Shown here: piece by piece, positions 14,320-21,994 of the stretch
Layout of the letters: each line of letters starts with the position of its first letter
How positions within the stretch are numbered: the stretch's first letter is position 1
Assembly (NCBI GenBank): GCA_030065975.1
Contig: JASJCN010000038.1
Location: forward strand, 1-35,445
From: Myxococcota bacterium
GTDB lineage: Bacteria > Myxococcota_A > UBA9160 > UBA6930
DNA: 35,445 bases
Direction of reading: 5' to 3'
Notes under the pieces: model-generated
The model's database searches: none
What the model saw: only the letters and a program-made list of their open reading frames with translations
Told to the model about the DNA's origin: nothing
Program-made: the position numbers and the translations under genes

Positions 14320-14970
14320 CTAGCCCTCGTCCACCTCGTCCACGGCCGCCATCACGTCGGCGGAGCCGCCGCCCTCGGCCGGCGCCGGCACCTCCTGTAC
14401 GCGATCGTCGACGTCGTCGTACTCGAGGCGCAGGGCCCGCGTCATGGTGGCGTGCATGGCGTAGGTGCAGGTGACGTAGGTCAGCTCCAGGATCTCGGTG
14501 TCGGAGAGCTCCGCCTTCAGCGCGTCGAACACGGCATCCGGCACGCGGCCGTGCTGGAGCACGAGGCAGTCGGTGTACGCCAGGACGGCCCGCTCGAGCG
14601 GCGAGAAGCAGGTCGCCACCGGCCAGGACGGAATCGCCTGGATCTGCTCCTCGCTGAGCCCCACGTCGCGGCTGGCCTTGCAGTGCTGGGAGAACACGAA
14701 CTGGCTCCCGGCCGCGAAGCCGGCGCGGGTCTGGCCGAGCTCGCGGAGCTTCGGATCGAGCTCCCGGCGCGGGCTGCGGTAGAAGGCGAAGCCGGCGACG
14801 GCGTGGTCGAAGCAGTCGGGCACGCCGGCAAACACCGTCCACCAGTTGCCGGGAGTGCCGGTGGCCGTCCCCGGCGACGCGACGGGATCGCGCTCGCCGA
14901 ACAGCATGCGATAGATGGTCTGCGCGTTCTCGTGCGCGTCCTGCTTGGGAACTTCGCGTAGCCGGGGCAT
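14320..14970 (-). CDS. Carboxymuconolactone decarboxylase/AhpD-like protein
   Basis: 216 residues from the ATG at 14970, chosen because AGGAG lies 5 nt upstream; the track start (GTG 14976) overlaps that SD. This is an all-helical AhpD-like fold. LRELGQTRAGFAAGSQFVFSQHCKASRDVGLSEEQIQAI is the conserved helical hairpin that carries the redox CxxC in peroxidase-type members. Here only one cysteine remains (FSQHC), so thiol-peroxidase activity is unlikely; a later TYVTCTYAM adds another cysteine. The C-terminus is acidic. It lies 96 nt behind leuA on the same strand and 22 nt before the EamA transporter. Substrate is unknown. Confidence 0.82.
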   Translation of the reverse strand: MPRLREVPKQDAHENAQTIYRMLFGERDPVASPGTATGTPGNWWTVFAGVPDCFDHAVAGFAFYRSPRRELDPKLRELGQTRAGFAAGSQFVFSQHCKASRDVGLSEEQIQAIPSWPVATCFSPLERAVLAYTDCLVLQHGRVPDAVFDALKAELSDTEILELTYVTCTYAMHATMTRALRLEYDDVDDRVQEVPAPAEGGGSADVMAAVDEVDEG

Positions 14971-15027
14971 CGTCACTCCTCTCGTCGGGTCGTCGGGTCG
15001 GTGTGGCGCGACCCTAGCGCAGGCGAC

Positions 15028-15049
15028 GCGGCCCCCCGGAGGAGGCCGC
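15028..15049 (-). terminator. Weak GC hairpin after leuA
   Basis: gcggcc (15028-15033) and ggccgc (15044-15049) pair across a 10-nt loop within the 96-nt leuA/CMD gap. It has no T-tract. On the minus strand just before the CMD SD there is a tandem GACCCGAC repeat. The hairpin may attenuate read-through; support is modest. Confidence 0.3.
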
Positions 15050-15066
15050 CCGCACTCGGCCTTCCG

Positions 15067-16764
15067 CTACGCCGCCGCGGGCTCCGCGTCGCCCTTCGGC
15101 TGCGCGGCCCGCGCGGCATTCACCGCCACCACCACGGCCTCGAGGGTCGCCGAGACGATGTTGGCGTCCCGGGCAACGCCCCAGCGGGTCTCGCCCGAGC
15201 CGTCCCGGATGGCGACGTAGGCCACCGCTACGGCGTCGGCGCCCTCGCCGAGCCCGTGCTCGTGATAGTCCACCACGCGCACGCCGGCGCCGAGCTCGCG
15301 GTTCAGGGCGGCGACGAAGGCCTCGAGGGGCCCGTGCCCCCGGCCTTCCCAGCGCGTGGCGACGCCGTCCACCCGGACGTGCGACGAGAGCACGCACTCG
15401 CCTCCCGCTTCGGCCCGCGACTCGTAGCCTTCGAAGGCAACCGGCCCCTCGACGTCCACGAAGGCCGCCCGGAAGATCGCGTCGATCTCGGCGAAGCCGA
15501 GCTCGGCCTCCTGAGCCTCGGCCTCGGCCTGCACCCGCTTCGAGAGCGCGATCTGCAGCCCACGCGGCAGACGCAGGCCGCTCTCGGCCTCCATCACGTA
15601 GGCCACGCCGCCCTTGCCCGACTGGCTGTTGATGCGGACCACCGCCTCGTAGCTGCGGCCGAGGTCGGCCGGATCGATCGGCAGGTACGGCACCGCCCAG
15701 TCCCGTTGGCCGCTCTCGGCCATGGCCGCGAAGCCTTTCTTGATCGCGTCCTGGTGCGAGCCCGAGAAGGCCGTGTAGACGAGCTCGCCCGCGTAGGGAT
15801 GGCGCGGATGCACGGGGAGCCGCGTGCAGTGGGTCGCCAGGCGCACCAGCTCGTCGATGTCGTCGATCACGAGCCCGGGATCCACGCCCTGGCTGTACAG
15901 GTTGAGGGCCAGGGTCACGATGTCGACGTTGCCCGTGCGCTCGCCGTTGCCGAAGAGCGTCCCCTCGACGCGATCCGCTCCGGCCATCACGGCGAGCTCC
16001 GCCGCGGCCACCGCGGTGCCCCGGTCGTTGTGGGGGTGCACCGAGAGCCGCACGCAGTCCCGGCCCTGGATGCGGCGTCCGAACACCTCGATCTGGTCGG
16101 CGAAGACGTTCGGCGTCGCCATCTCCACCGTCGCCGGCAGGTTGAGGATCATGGGCCGCTCGGGCGTCGGCTGCCAGACGTCCATCACCGCTTCGCAGAT
16201 CTCGACGGCGAAGTCGAGCTCGGTGCCCGTGAAGCTCTCGGGCGAGTACTCGAGCACGATGTCGTCGTCCATGTCCCGCGCTCGCGCCTTCACGCGCCGC
16301 GCCCCGTCGACGGCGATCTGCCGGCAGCCCGCCCGGTCCACCCCGAACACGACCCGCCGCTGGAGCGTCGACGTCGAGTTGTAGAGGTGCAGGATGGCCC
16401 GCCCCGAGCCCACCAGGGAGTCCATCGTCCGATCGATGAGCTCGTCGCGCGCCTGGGTCAGAACCTGGATCCAGACGTCGTCGGGCACGCGATCCTCCTG
16501 GATCAGCCGCCGGACGAAGTCGAACTCCACCTCCGCGGCGGCGGGGAAGCCCACCTCGATCTCGCGGAAGCCCATGGCGACCAGCGCCTCGAAGAGGCGC
16601 CGCTTGCGCTCGAAGCCCATGGGCTCGACGAGGGCCTGGTTGCCGTCGCGCAGGTCCACGCTGCACCAGCTCGGCGGCGCTTCGATCCGCCGGGACGGCC
16701 ATTGGCGCTCTTCGTTGGGGATCGGCTCGAAGGCCGCGTACTTCGTCTCGGGTCGCTCGATCAT
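15067..16764 (-). CDS. leuA: 2-isopropylmalate synthase (long form)
   Basis: 565 residues. It condenses acetyl-CoA with 2-oxoisovalerate, the committed step to leucine. The start ATG at 16764 gives MIERPETKYAAFEPIPNEER and has GGGAGAA upstream; the track's 76-residue extension is not coding. The DRE-TIM barrel signature SVDLRDGNQAL (about 34-44), the metal-binding SVHPHNDRGT and the GNGERTGNVD loop are intact. The C-terminal LeuA allosteric domain (about 430-565, EGRGHGPLEAFVAALNREL, then RWGVARDANIVSATLEAV) is present, so leucine feedback is expected. Length matches the roughly 550-570-residue type. The 280 nt upstream holds a leucine-rich short ORF and alternative hairpins. Confidence 0.96.
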   Translation of the reverse strand: MIERPETKYAAFEPIPNEERQWPSRRIEAPPSWCSVDLRDGNQALVEPMGFERKRRLFEALVAMGFREIEVGFPAAAEVEFDFVRRLIQEDRVPDDVWIQVLTQARDELIDRTMDSLVGSGRAILHLYNSTSTLQRRVVFGVDRAGCRQIAVDGARRVKARARDMDDDIVLEYSPESFTGTELDFAVEICEAVMDVWQPTPERPMILNLPATVEMATPNVFADQIEVFGRRIQGRDCVRLSVHPHNDRGTAVAAAELAVMAGADRVEGTLFGNGERTGNVDIVTLALNLYSQGVDPGLVIDDIDELVRLATHCTRLPVHPRHPYAGELVYTAFSGSHQDAIKKGFAAMAESGQRDWAVPYLPIDPADLGRSYEAVVRINSQSGKGGVAYVMEAESGLRLPRGLQIALSKRVQAEAEAQEAELGFAEIDAIFRAAFVDVEGPVAFEGYESRAEAGGECVLSSHVRVDGVATRWEGRGHGPLEAFVAALNRELGAGVRVVDYHEHGLGEGADAVAVAYVAIRDGSGETRWGVARDANIVSATLEAVVVAVNAARAAQPKGDAEPAAA

Positions 16765-16870
16765 CGTTCTTCTCCCGTGGCTTGCCGCCACCGTGTAGAG
16801 CCCTCCCGGGCCCCGGATCGGAGAAGACCGTCGGCTTCGGCGCCGCTCGCGCTCGCGAGCCCCCGAAGCA

Positions 16871-16909
16871 CGAAGCCCTCTCCGGCCGGAGCGGCGGGAG
16901 AGGGCTTCG
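16871..16909 (-). terminator. 13-bp stem hairpin in the leuA leader (candidate attenuator)
   Basis: cgaagccctctcc (16871-16883) and ggagagggcttcg (16897-16909) are perfectly complementary across a 13-nt loop. The stem begins 24 nt after the stop of the leucine-rich ORF. The 3' arm can alternatively pair with a downstream CGAAGCC copy near 16831-16837, so competing structures exist. No U-tract follows, so a classical Rho-independent attenuator is not certain. Confidence 0.5.
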
Positions 16910-16933
16910 CGTCGGAATCGTGGTCCTGGTGCG

Positions 16934-17044
16934 CTAGCTCCCCCCCGCCCCCATAAGGAGCAGGCCCAGAAGCAGCAGCGCGAGCGTCGCACCGGCGTTC
17001 GCCGGCACGGGATTCACGTTCTTCGAGCTCGCGTTCGCGGTCAC
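16934..17044 (-). CDS. Leucine-rich short ORF, candidate leu leader peptide
   Basis: 36 residues from a GTG at 17044 with GGAGG 5 nt upstream; an ATG at 17047 is an in-frame alternative. It ends ATLALLLLGLLLMGAGGS. Eight leucine codons fall in ten positions, two of them CTT, a codon that is uncommon in this GC-rich DNA. It is followed by a strong hairpin and then leuA, the organisation of a translation-controlled leucine attenuator. Ribosome stalling at the Leu run when charged tRNA-Leu is scarce would change folding of the leader. The alternative is a tiny single-pass membrane protein, because the same residues make a good hydrophobic helix. The previous gene ends only 35 nt upstream. Confidence 0.5.
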   Translation of the reverse strand: MTANASSKNVNPVPANAGATLALLLLGLLLMGAGGS

Positions 17045-17052
17045 CATGACCT

Positions 17053-17078
17053 CCGAAGAGTGTCCCACGTCTCTTCGG
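17053..17078 (-). promoter_or_regulatory. Hairpin overlapping the SD of the leucine-rich ORF
   Basis: CCGAAGAG and CTCTTCGG pair perfectly (17053-17060 and 17071-17078) around a 10-nt loop. On the minus strand the 3' arm runs into the GGAGG SD at 17050-17054. The hairpin lies between the hydroxylase stop and the short ORF, and could limit read-through or translation. TTGACG at the hydroxylase stop resembles a -35 box, but no good -10 follows. Confidence 0.4.
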
Positions 17079-17081
17079 TCG

Positions 17082-18008
17082 TCAAGCGCCCGGACTTTCG
17101 GCCGGCCCCGCCCCTCCGGCGGACTCCTCCACGACCCGGCTCCAGCGGAACGGCACCCGCAGCTGGTCGAGGAAGCCCGTCGGGAACCCGGGCATGGACT
17201 CGATCCCGATCGCCTCCGGGGGCTCGCGATCGCTCGGCAGCCAGCGGGTACCGAACACCACGTCCCACAGGATCAGGTTGCCGCCGTAGTTGTGATTGGA
17301 CTCCTCGGGAACGGGCGAGTGATGCCAGCGGTGCAGCTCGGACATGCTGAAGATCCAGTTGAGCGGGCCGAGCCGGACGGGGACGTTGGCGTGCTGATAG
17401 GCCCCGTGCACCGCCGCGAAGAGCGTGACGAGCGCCAGCACCGCCTCTCCCGCGCCGAGGAACGCCAGCGGGACGAGCTTGACCGCCCCGACGACGAAGG
17501 CGTCGATCGGGTGGAAGCGGACGGAGTTGAACCAGTAGAGCCGCGCCGCGCTGTGGTGGGTGGCGTGGAAGCGCCACAGCCAGGGCACCTCGTGCATCGC
17601 CCGGTGGGCCCCGTACTCGACGGCCTCGGCCACGATCAGCGCGAGCGCGAGCTGTACCCCGATCGGAGCGGCGGCCGGCCAGAGATCCGAGCCGATCCAG
17701 CCCGAGAGCGCAGCGGCGGCCGAGGCCCCGGCGACGAGGACCAGGGGCGCCCCGAGCCCGTTCACGATCGCGTTGGTGACGAAGAGGCCGATGTCCGTGG
17801 CGACGTCGTCGTGGCGGCGAAGCCAGCGCTCGTGGAGCGGGAAGAGCCGCTCCGCCACGGCCAGGAACACGTAGGCGACGAGCACCCACGGAGCGATGGC
17901 GACCGAGGGCTTCGTCCCCGAGTCCATGGTCGAGAGCGCGCCCGCGATCGTGATCGAGAGCAGCAGCGGAAAGCCGAGCCGGGCGAGCGCCGTGCGGGCC
18001 GTCGTCAT
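17082..18008 (-). CDS. Fatty acid hydroxylase/sterol desaturase family protein
   Basis: 308 residues from the ATG at 18008, with GGAGGAGGGGG just upstream and an ATGA overlap with the preceding gene; the track extension is shadow. It is an integral-membrane di-iron oxygenase. The His clusters are HRAMH (135-139), HATHH (148-152) and HRWHH (226-230), plus HGAYQH (201-206) that supplies further ligands. Hydrophobic segments lie near 12-27, 38-54, 75-100 and 115-130. Such enzymes hydroxylate or desaturate sterol, carotenoid or acyl substrates. Translational coupling to the SpeE-like fusion protein implies a joint function, but the substrate is unknown. Confidence 0.9.
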   Translation of the reverse strand: MTTARTALARLGFPLLLSITIAGALSTMDSGTKPSVAIAPWVLVAYVFLAVAERLFPLHERWLRRHDDVATDIGLFVTNAIVNGLGAPLVLVAGASAAAALSGWIGSDLWPAAAPIGVQLALALIVAEAVEYGAHRAMHEVPWLWRFHATHHSAARLYWFNSVRFHPIDAFVVGAVKLVPLAFLGAGEAVLALVTLFAAVHGAYQHANVPVRLGPLNWIFSMSELHRWHHSPVPEESNHNYGGNLILWDVVFGTRWLPSDREPPEAIGIESMPGFPTGFLDQLRVPFRWSRVVEESAGGAGPAESPGA

Positions 18009-20902
18009 CCCCCTCCTCCCACCGCGCTGGCCCGCTGGTTCGCAGACGCCTGCTCCAGCGCCCGCCGCAGGGCCCGCTCGATCTCGGGGCTCTCCGGCGC
18101 GAGACCGCGGGCCACGAGGAGCGCGTCGCGGGCTCGCTCCGGACGCCCCTCGGCCAGCCACGCCAGACCCAGGCGGTAGCGGCCGAAGGCGTCGCCCGGA
18201 TGGTGGCGCACGTAGCCCTCCCAGGCCGCCCGAGCGGCCTCGGCGTCGCCGGCCTCCTCCTCGAGGCGCGCGAGCCAGAGCCAGACCTGGATCTGGTCGG
18301 GCACCCGGTCGAGGGACTCGCGAAAGGCGGCCGCCGCGTCGTCCGGGCGGCCCGCCGCCAGGAGGTCGTGGCCGCGTTGGTTCAGCTCGTGCAGCGCCCC
18401 CCAGTCGACGCGTGCCCAGCGCACCCCGTCGGCCCCGTCACTCCGTGCCAGCTGCTCGAGGCTTCCCAACGGAAAGTCGCGCACGTGGGACCGCAGCAGA
18501 CCGACGTTCCGGGTCACCCGCAGCAGGTCCTCCCCCGAGGCGAGGTTTGCAGCACCGAGCTCGTCCCACAGCGCGACCGGGTCGTACCCGATGCGAGGCA
18601 CCCCACCGCTCCCGAAGAACTCGTAGCTCCAGTCGTTGCGAAGATCCGAGAGCAGCCGGCCGTGGCCGACGTCGGCGCGGAGCTCCGAGTCCGATCGGAC
18701 CACCCGCGCCAGCATGCCGAGCACGCTGCGCACCTCGATCGCCTCGAGATGCTTGCGCACCAACGGGGCCTCGCGATAGCGCCGTTCGAGGACCCGGAGA
18801 TCCAGGGGAGCCCGACTTCCGAGCAGGATGAAGTCGTACTGCGCGCCCACGTAGAGGAGCGTGTGGGGGAAGACCTCGACGAAGGAGCGGATCGCGAGCT
18901 CCACGGCGCCCGGCGCCATCTGCCGCACGGTCAGCCACTGGGTCATCATCCCGCGCTCGGTGAGCCGCGCGGAGGCGGCCTCGTAGTACTCCTTCGAGTA
19001 GAGGCGATACACCCCCTCGTGTCGCGGCGGCGGCGGCTCGCTGGTGACGAGGTCGTAGCGTTCGTCGGTGAGCGACAGGAAGCGGCGCCCATCGTCGTGG
19101 ATCAGCCGAACCCGCGGATCCCGTGCAACCAGGCGGTTGCTGTGCGCGAACTCCTCTGCGGTGCGGAACACCTCGGCGTTCAGGTCGACGACGTCGAGGC
19201 GCTCGATCCCCGAGTGGGCAGCCACCGCCGACGCGGTGTTCCCGACGCCGAAGCAGATCACCAGGGCACTCCTGGGGTCGGGCTGGAGCAGCAGCGGGAA
19301 GTGCGCCATCAGCCGCATGTAGCGCTGGGCGCCCGGCGTCGTGGCCGACATCGAGAAGGCGTCGAAGTAGAGGTGCCGGGACTCGCCGCTCCCCACCACG
19401 AAGGTCGTCGTGGCCCCGTCGGATCGAAGCGCCCGCACCGGGCCGCTGCGGGCCGCGTCTCCCGGCCGGAAGTAGCTCGGGTCCACGCCCCGCGGCGTCC
19501 ACGCGAGGCAGGCGACGGCGATTCCCGCCGACGCCACGAGCCCGACGCGACGCAGCGCACTGCGCGGGCCGAGGCAGAGCAGCGCGAGCACGGTCGCGGC
19601 GAAGAGGCCGAGGAAGAGCTGCGTCGAGTAGAAGACGTCGACGCGCGGGGCGACCCAGCCGAACGCGAAGGTCCCGGCGCAGAAGGCCAGGGTGTTGAGC
19701 CCGTAGGCCCGCCCCAGATGCCGCCCCCGCGCCTGCAGCCGGTCGCAGGCGGCCGGGAGCAGGGTCGCCAACAGGAACAGCGGCGGGAACACCAGAACGC
19801 CGGTGAAGAGCGCCGTCGGAAGCAGCCCCGAGTGCGCGCGATACAGCGAGACGAGCCCGGCCGGGAGGTCGGCGGGCAGCGCGTCGGCGGACACGGCGCC
19901 GCCCAGCGCGGCCAGGAAGGCGTCCTCGATGGGGAAGAGGAAGATCCAGACGACGGCATAGGCGAGGAGCGCGCCCGCGCTCGCGAGGCGGACCGCGAGC
20001 AGGCCCGGGACGGAGCGCAGCCGGACGCTCGCGCTCCCGAGGAAGATCCCGAGGACGGCCCAGAACGAGACGAAGGAGAGCGCCGCCTCGGAGCGGAAGC
20101 CCGTGAAGCGGAGCCGCCGCACCACGTCGACCTCGAGCGAGCCGGTGAGGAAGCCGCTTCCGATGGCGATGGCGAAGAGCGTCGCGATGCCGAGGCCCGC
20201 ATCGGCGAAGGACGTGGGCGCGGCGAGCGGGGCCGGCTCCTCGAGGGTCGCAGCGTCGGGCGAGAGGATGGCGCCCGAGACGAAGACGAGGGCGATGGTG
20301 AGATTCGCGAGGAGCCAGAATCCGAAGGTGTTCCAGTGGCCGATGCTCGGGAAGAGCAGCAGCTCGCAGGCGAGGATGCCGAGACACGCGCCCGCGGTGT
20401 TGGCGGCGTAGAGCGCCGACGGGAAGCGCGGGTCGGCCGCGAAGGCCCGGCACAGGAGGGGGAAGGTCGTTCCCATGAAGAAGCACGGCGCAAAGACGGC
20501 CCCCGCGATCACGCCCGCGCGCAGCCAACGCTGGGCAGCCGTCGGCGCCCAGATGCCGTCCTGCAGCACGTAGGGGAAGCTCCCGCCGAGATCGGCCGGA
20601 AGCCAGAGCAGGAGCGCGCTCGCTGCCGCGGTCGCGACGACGAGGGCCTCGATGGCCCCATAGACGGCGAGCGAGGAGCGCAGGCCCCGTCGTGCGAGGA
20701 GGGGTGACAGCCACGCGACGAATCGCCGCGAGGCCAGCGCCCCGGCCCCGAGGCCCCCGATGAAGCTCCCGACCACGAGCGCGAAGGTGAGGGTGCTCGA
20801 GCCGAAGACGCCGACGAAGATGCGGAACCAGCACACCTGGTAGCCCAGGCTCGCCGCGCCCGAGAGGGCGTAGAGCAGGTGGACCGGAGCCTTGGGCGGC
20901 AT
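18005..20902 (-). CDS. Membrane protein fused to spermidine-synthase-like domain and TPRs
   Basis: 965 residues in three parts. Residues 1-470 hold about 12 hydrophobic helices (MFS/SpeE-fusion type). Residues about 490-730 are a spermidine-synthase-like Rossmann domain with CFGVGNTASA (550-559), DVVDLNAEVF and DDGRRFLS (603-610). Residues about 830-960 are TPR-like repeats (AAAAFRESLDRVPDQIQVWL, then AARAAWEGYVRHHPGDAFGR). The aminopropyl-transfer Asp motif (DxxDP) is replaced by SEPPPP (621-626), so polyamine synthesis is unlikely. Related membrane fusions with an SEP-type motif are widespread and poorly understood. The gene starts 41 nt after the SDR stop without a clear SD, and overlaps the hydroxylase by ATGA. 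Confidence 0.85.
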   Translation of the reverse strand: MPPKAPVHLLYALSGAASLGYQVCWFRIFVGVFGSSTLTFALVVGSFIGGLGAGALASRRFVAWLSPLLARRGLRSSLAVYGAIEALVVATAAASALLLWLPADLGGSFPYVLQDGIWAPTAAQRWLRAGVIAGAVFAPCFFMGTTFPLLCRAFAADPRFPSALYAANTAGACLGILACELLLFPSIGHWNTFGFWLLANLTIALVFVSGAILSPDAATLEEPAPLAAPTSFADAGLGIATLFAIAIGSGFLTGSLEVDVVRRLRFTGFRSEAALSFVSFWAVLGIFLGSASVRLRSVPGLLAVRLASAGALLAYAVVWIFLFPIEDAFLAALGGAVSADALPADLPAGLVSLYRAHSGLLPTALFTGVLVFPPLFLLATLLPAACDRLQARGRHLGRAYGLNTLAFCAGTFAFGWVAPRVDVFYSTQLFLGLFAATVLALLCLGPRSALRRVGLVASAGIAVACLAWTPRGVDPSYFRPGDAARSGPVRALRSDGATTTFVVGSGESRHLYFDAFSMSATTPGAQRYMRLMAHFPLLLQPDPRSALVICFGVGNTASAVAAHSGIERLDVVDLNAEVFRTAEEFAHSNRLVARDPRVRLIHDDGRRFLSLTDERYDLVTSEPPPPRHEGVYRLYSKEYYEAASARLTERGMMTQWLTVRQMAPGAVELAIRSFVEVFPHTLLYVGAQYDFILLGSRAPLDLRVLERRYREAPLVRKHLEAIEVRSVLGMLARVVRSDSELRADVGHGRLLSDLRNDWSYEFFGSGGVPRIGYDPVALWDELGAANLASGEDLLRVTRNVGLLRSHVRDFPLGSLEQLARSDGADGVRWARVDWGALHELNQRGHDLLAAGRPDDAAAAFRESLDRVPDQIQVWLWLARLEEEAGDAEAARAAWEGYVRHHPGDAFGRYRLGLAWLAEGRPERARDALLVARGLAPESPEIERALRRALEQASANQRASAVGGGG

Positions 20903-20943
20903 CGCAGCGGAGGGACGGGGGAGCTAGGCGGCTTCGACGCGGC

Positions 20944-21828
20944 TCACGACGTCGCGTCGCCCCCGAGGCCGCCCGGAAGTGCGAGGCTCAGCCCGAAGAG
21001 CCGCTCGAACTCCGCGTAGTACTCCTGGTCGTCCTCGATGGCCCCGAGTGCGACCCACTCGGCGTCGGACATGCGCTCGCGCCCGGCGGGCAGCTCCTCG
21101 CCGCCCCACGCGCAGGTGTACCGGAAGCGCGGATCGGGATCCTCGATGGAGTGCAGGATCGTCTCGGCGACGTCCTCGGCGGGGATCCCGACCTGGATGC
21201 CCTTGGCGTAGAACTGCAGCATGCGCCGGTAGTGCGGCTCGTAGGCCGTCGGCTCCGGGTGTCCCACGTTCTTGGGCAGGATCGCCGTGCGCGCGACGCC
21301 CGGCTCGATCACGCTCACGCGGATGCCGTGGTACGCCGCCTCCTGAGCCAGGTTCTCGCTCAAGCACTCGAGCGCCCACTTCGACGAGGAGTAGATCGGC
21401 TGCCCGATCGCGGCGATGCGCCCGGCGATCGAGCTGACGTTGACGATGTGGCCCTCGCCCCGCTCGCGCATCTGCGGCATCACGGCCTGGACGCAGCGGA
21501 TCACGCCCCAGTAGTTGGTGTCGAAGACGGCCTTCGCCGCCTCGATGTCCACGTCCTCGGTGGTCGCGTTGAAGCCGACCCCCGCGTTGTTGATCAGCAC
21601 GTCCACCCGGCCGACCTGCTCGACCGCGGACTGCACCGATCCCTCGGAGCCCACGTCGAGCTCCACCGGGTGCACGTCGACACCGGCCTCGGCCGCCAGC
21701 TTCGCGAGCTTCTCTCCCTTGGCGAGGCTCCGCATGGCCGCATGGACCCGGTGTCCCGCACTCGCCAGCCGCAGGGCAGCCGCCCGCCCGATGCCCGAGT
21801 TGGCTCCGGTGATCAAGACGCTCTGCAT
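20944..21828 (-). CDS. Short-chain dehydrogenase/reductase (SDR)
   Basis: 294 residues, classical SDR. It has the cofactor motif TGANSGIG (about 7-14), NNAG (80-83), an active-site Ser in NVSSIAG and the YSSSK (YxxxK) catalytic pair. The N-terminal basic residues favour NADP(H), as far as the motif can tell. The C-terminal extension of about 60 residues (PDPRFRYTCAWGGEELPAGR and following) is longer than a minimal SDR. The SD is GGAGG, 5 nt before ATG. It is the first gene of the minus-strand run that continues into the membrane/SpeE fusion and hydroxylase. Substrate is unknown, probably a lipid or terpenoid alcohol/ketone given the neighbours. Confidence 0.93.
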   Translation of the reverse strand: MQSVLITGANSGIGRAAALRLASAGHRVHAAMRSLAKGEKLAKLAAEAGVDVHPVELDVGSEGSVQSAVEQVGRVDVLINNAGVGFNATTEDVDIEAAKAVFDTNYWGVIRCVQAVMPQMRERGEGHIVNVSSIAGRIAAIGQPIYSSSKWALECLSENLAQEAAYHGIRVSVIEPGVARTAILPKNVGHPEPTAYEPHYRRMLQFYAKGIQVGIPAEDVAETILHSIEDPDPRFRYTCAWGGEELPAGRERMSDAEWVALGAIEDDQEYYAEFERLFGLSLALPGGLGGDATS

Positions 21829-21994
21829 GGGGTCCTCCGCGCACCGCCGAGAAGGGGCGGATCGCCGCAGAGGCTAGCTGAATCCCCTCGGGGATCGGGC
21901 CCTCAGCGGCGGGGGATCGCCCCCTCAAGCCCGACCGCGCCCGCTCCGATCCGGAAGTTGGATTCGTTTCCCTTTCCACCAGGGTGCCCGACGC
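21829..21994. promoter_or_regulatory. Divergent intergenic region, SDR and GGDEF genes
   Basis: 166 bp. It contains atcccctcggggat, a compact 6-bp inverted repeat, and gggggatcgccccc, a second near-palindrome. These may be regulator sites or hairpins. A slightly AT-richer tract (gttggattcgtttcccttt) lies 20-45 bp before the GGDEF start. No convincing -35/-10 pair was fixed. Confidence 0.3.

Noticed and set aside
14320-14970. AhpD alkylhydroperoxidase
   Set aside because: The redox CxxC is incomplete (FSQHC with a single Cys), so only the fold family is stated.
16934-17047. PEP-CTERM or MYXO-CTERM sorting tail
   Set aside because: The ORF has the hydrophobic stretch but no terminal arginine cluster and no PEP or Cys motif, and there is no larger protein in front of it.
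18200-20707. 835-aa plus-strand ORF
   Set aside because: It is antisense to the SpeE-like fusion, shows His/Arg/Glu-rich low complexity and has no recognisable domain.
18005-20902. Spermidine synthase (speE)
   Set aside because: The DxxDP catalytic motif is absent (SEPPPP), and the domain is embedded in a membrane/TPR fusion, so polyamine synthesis is not claimed.
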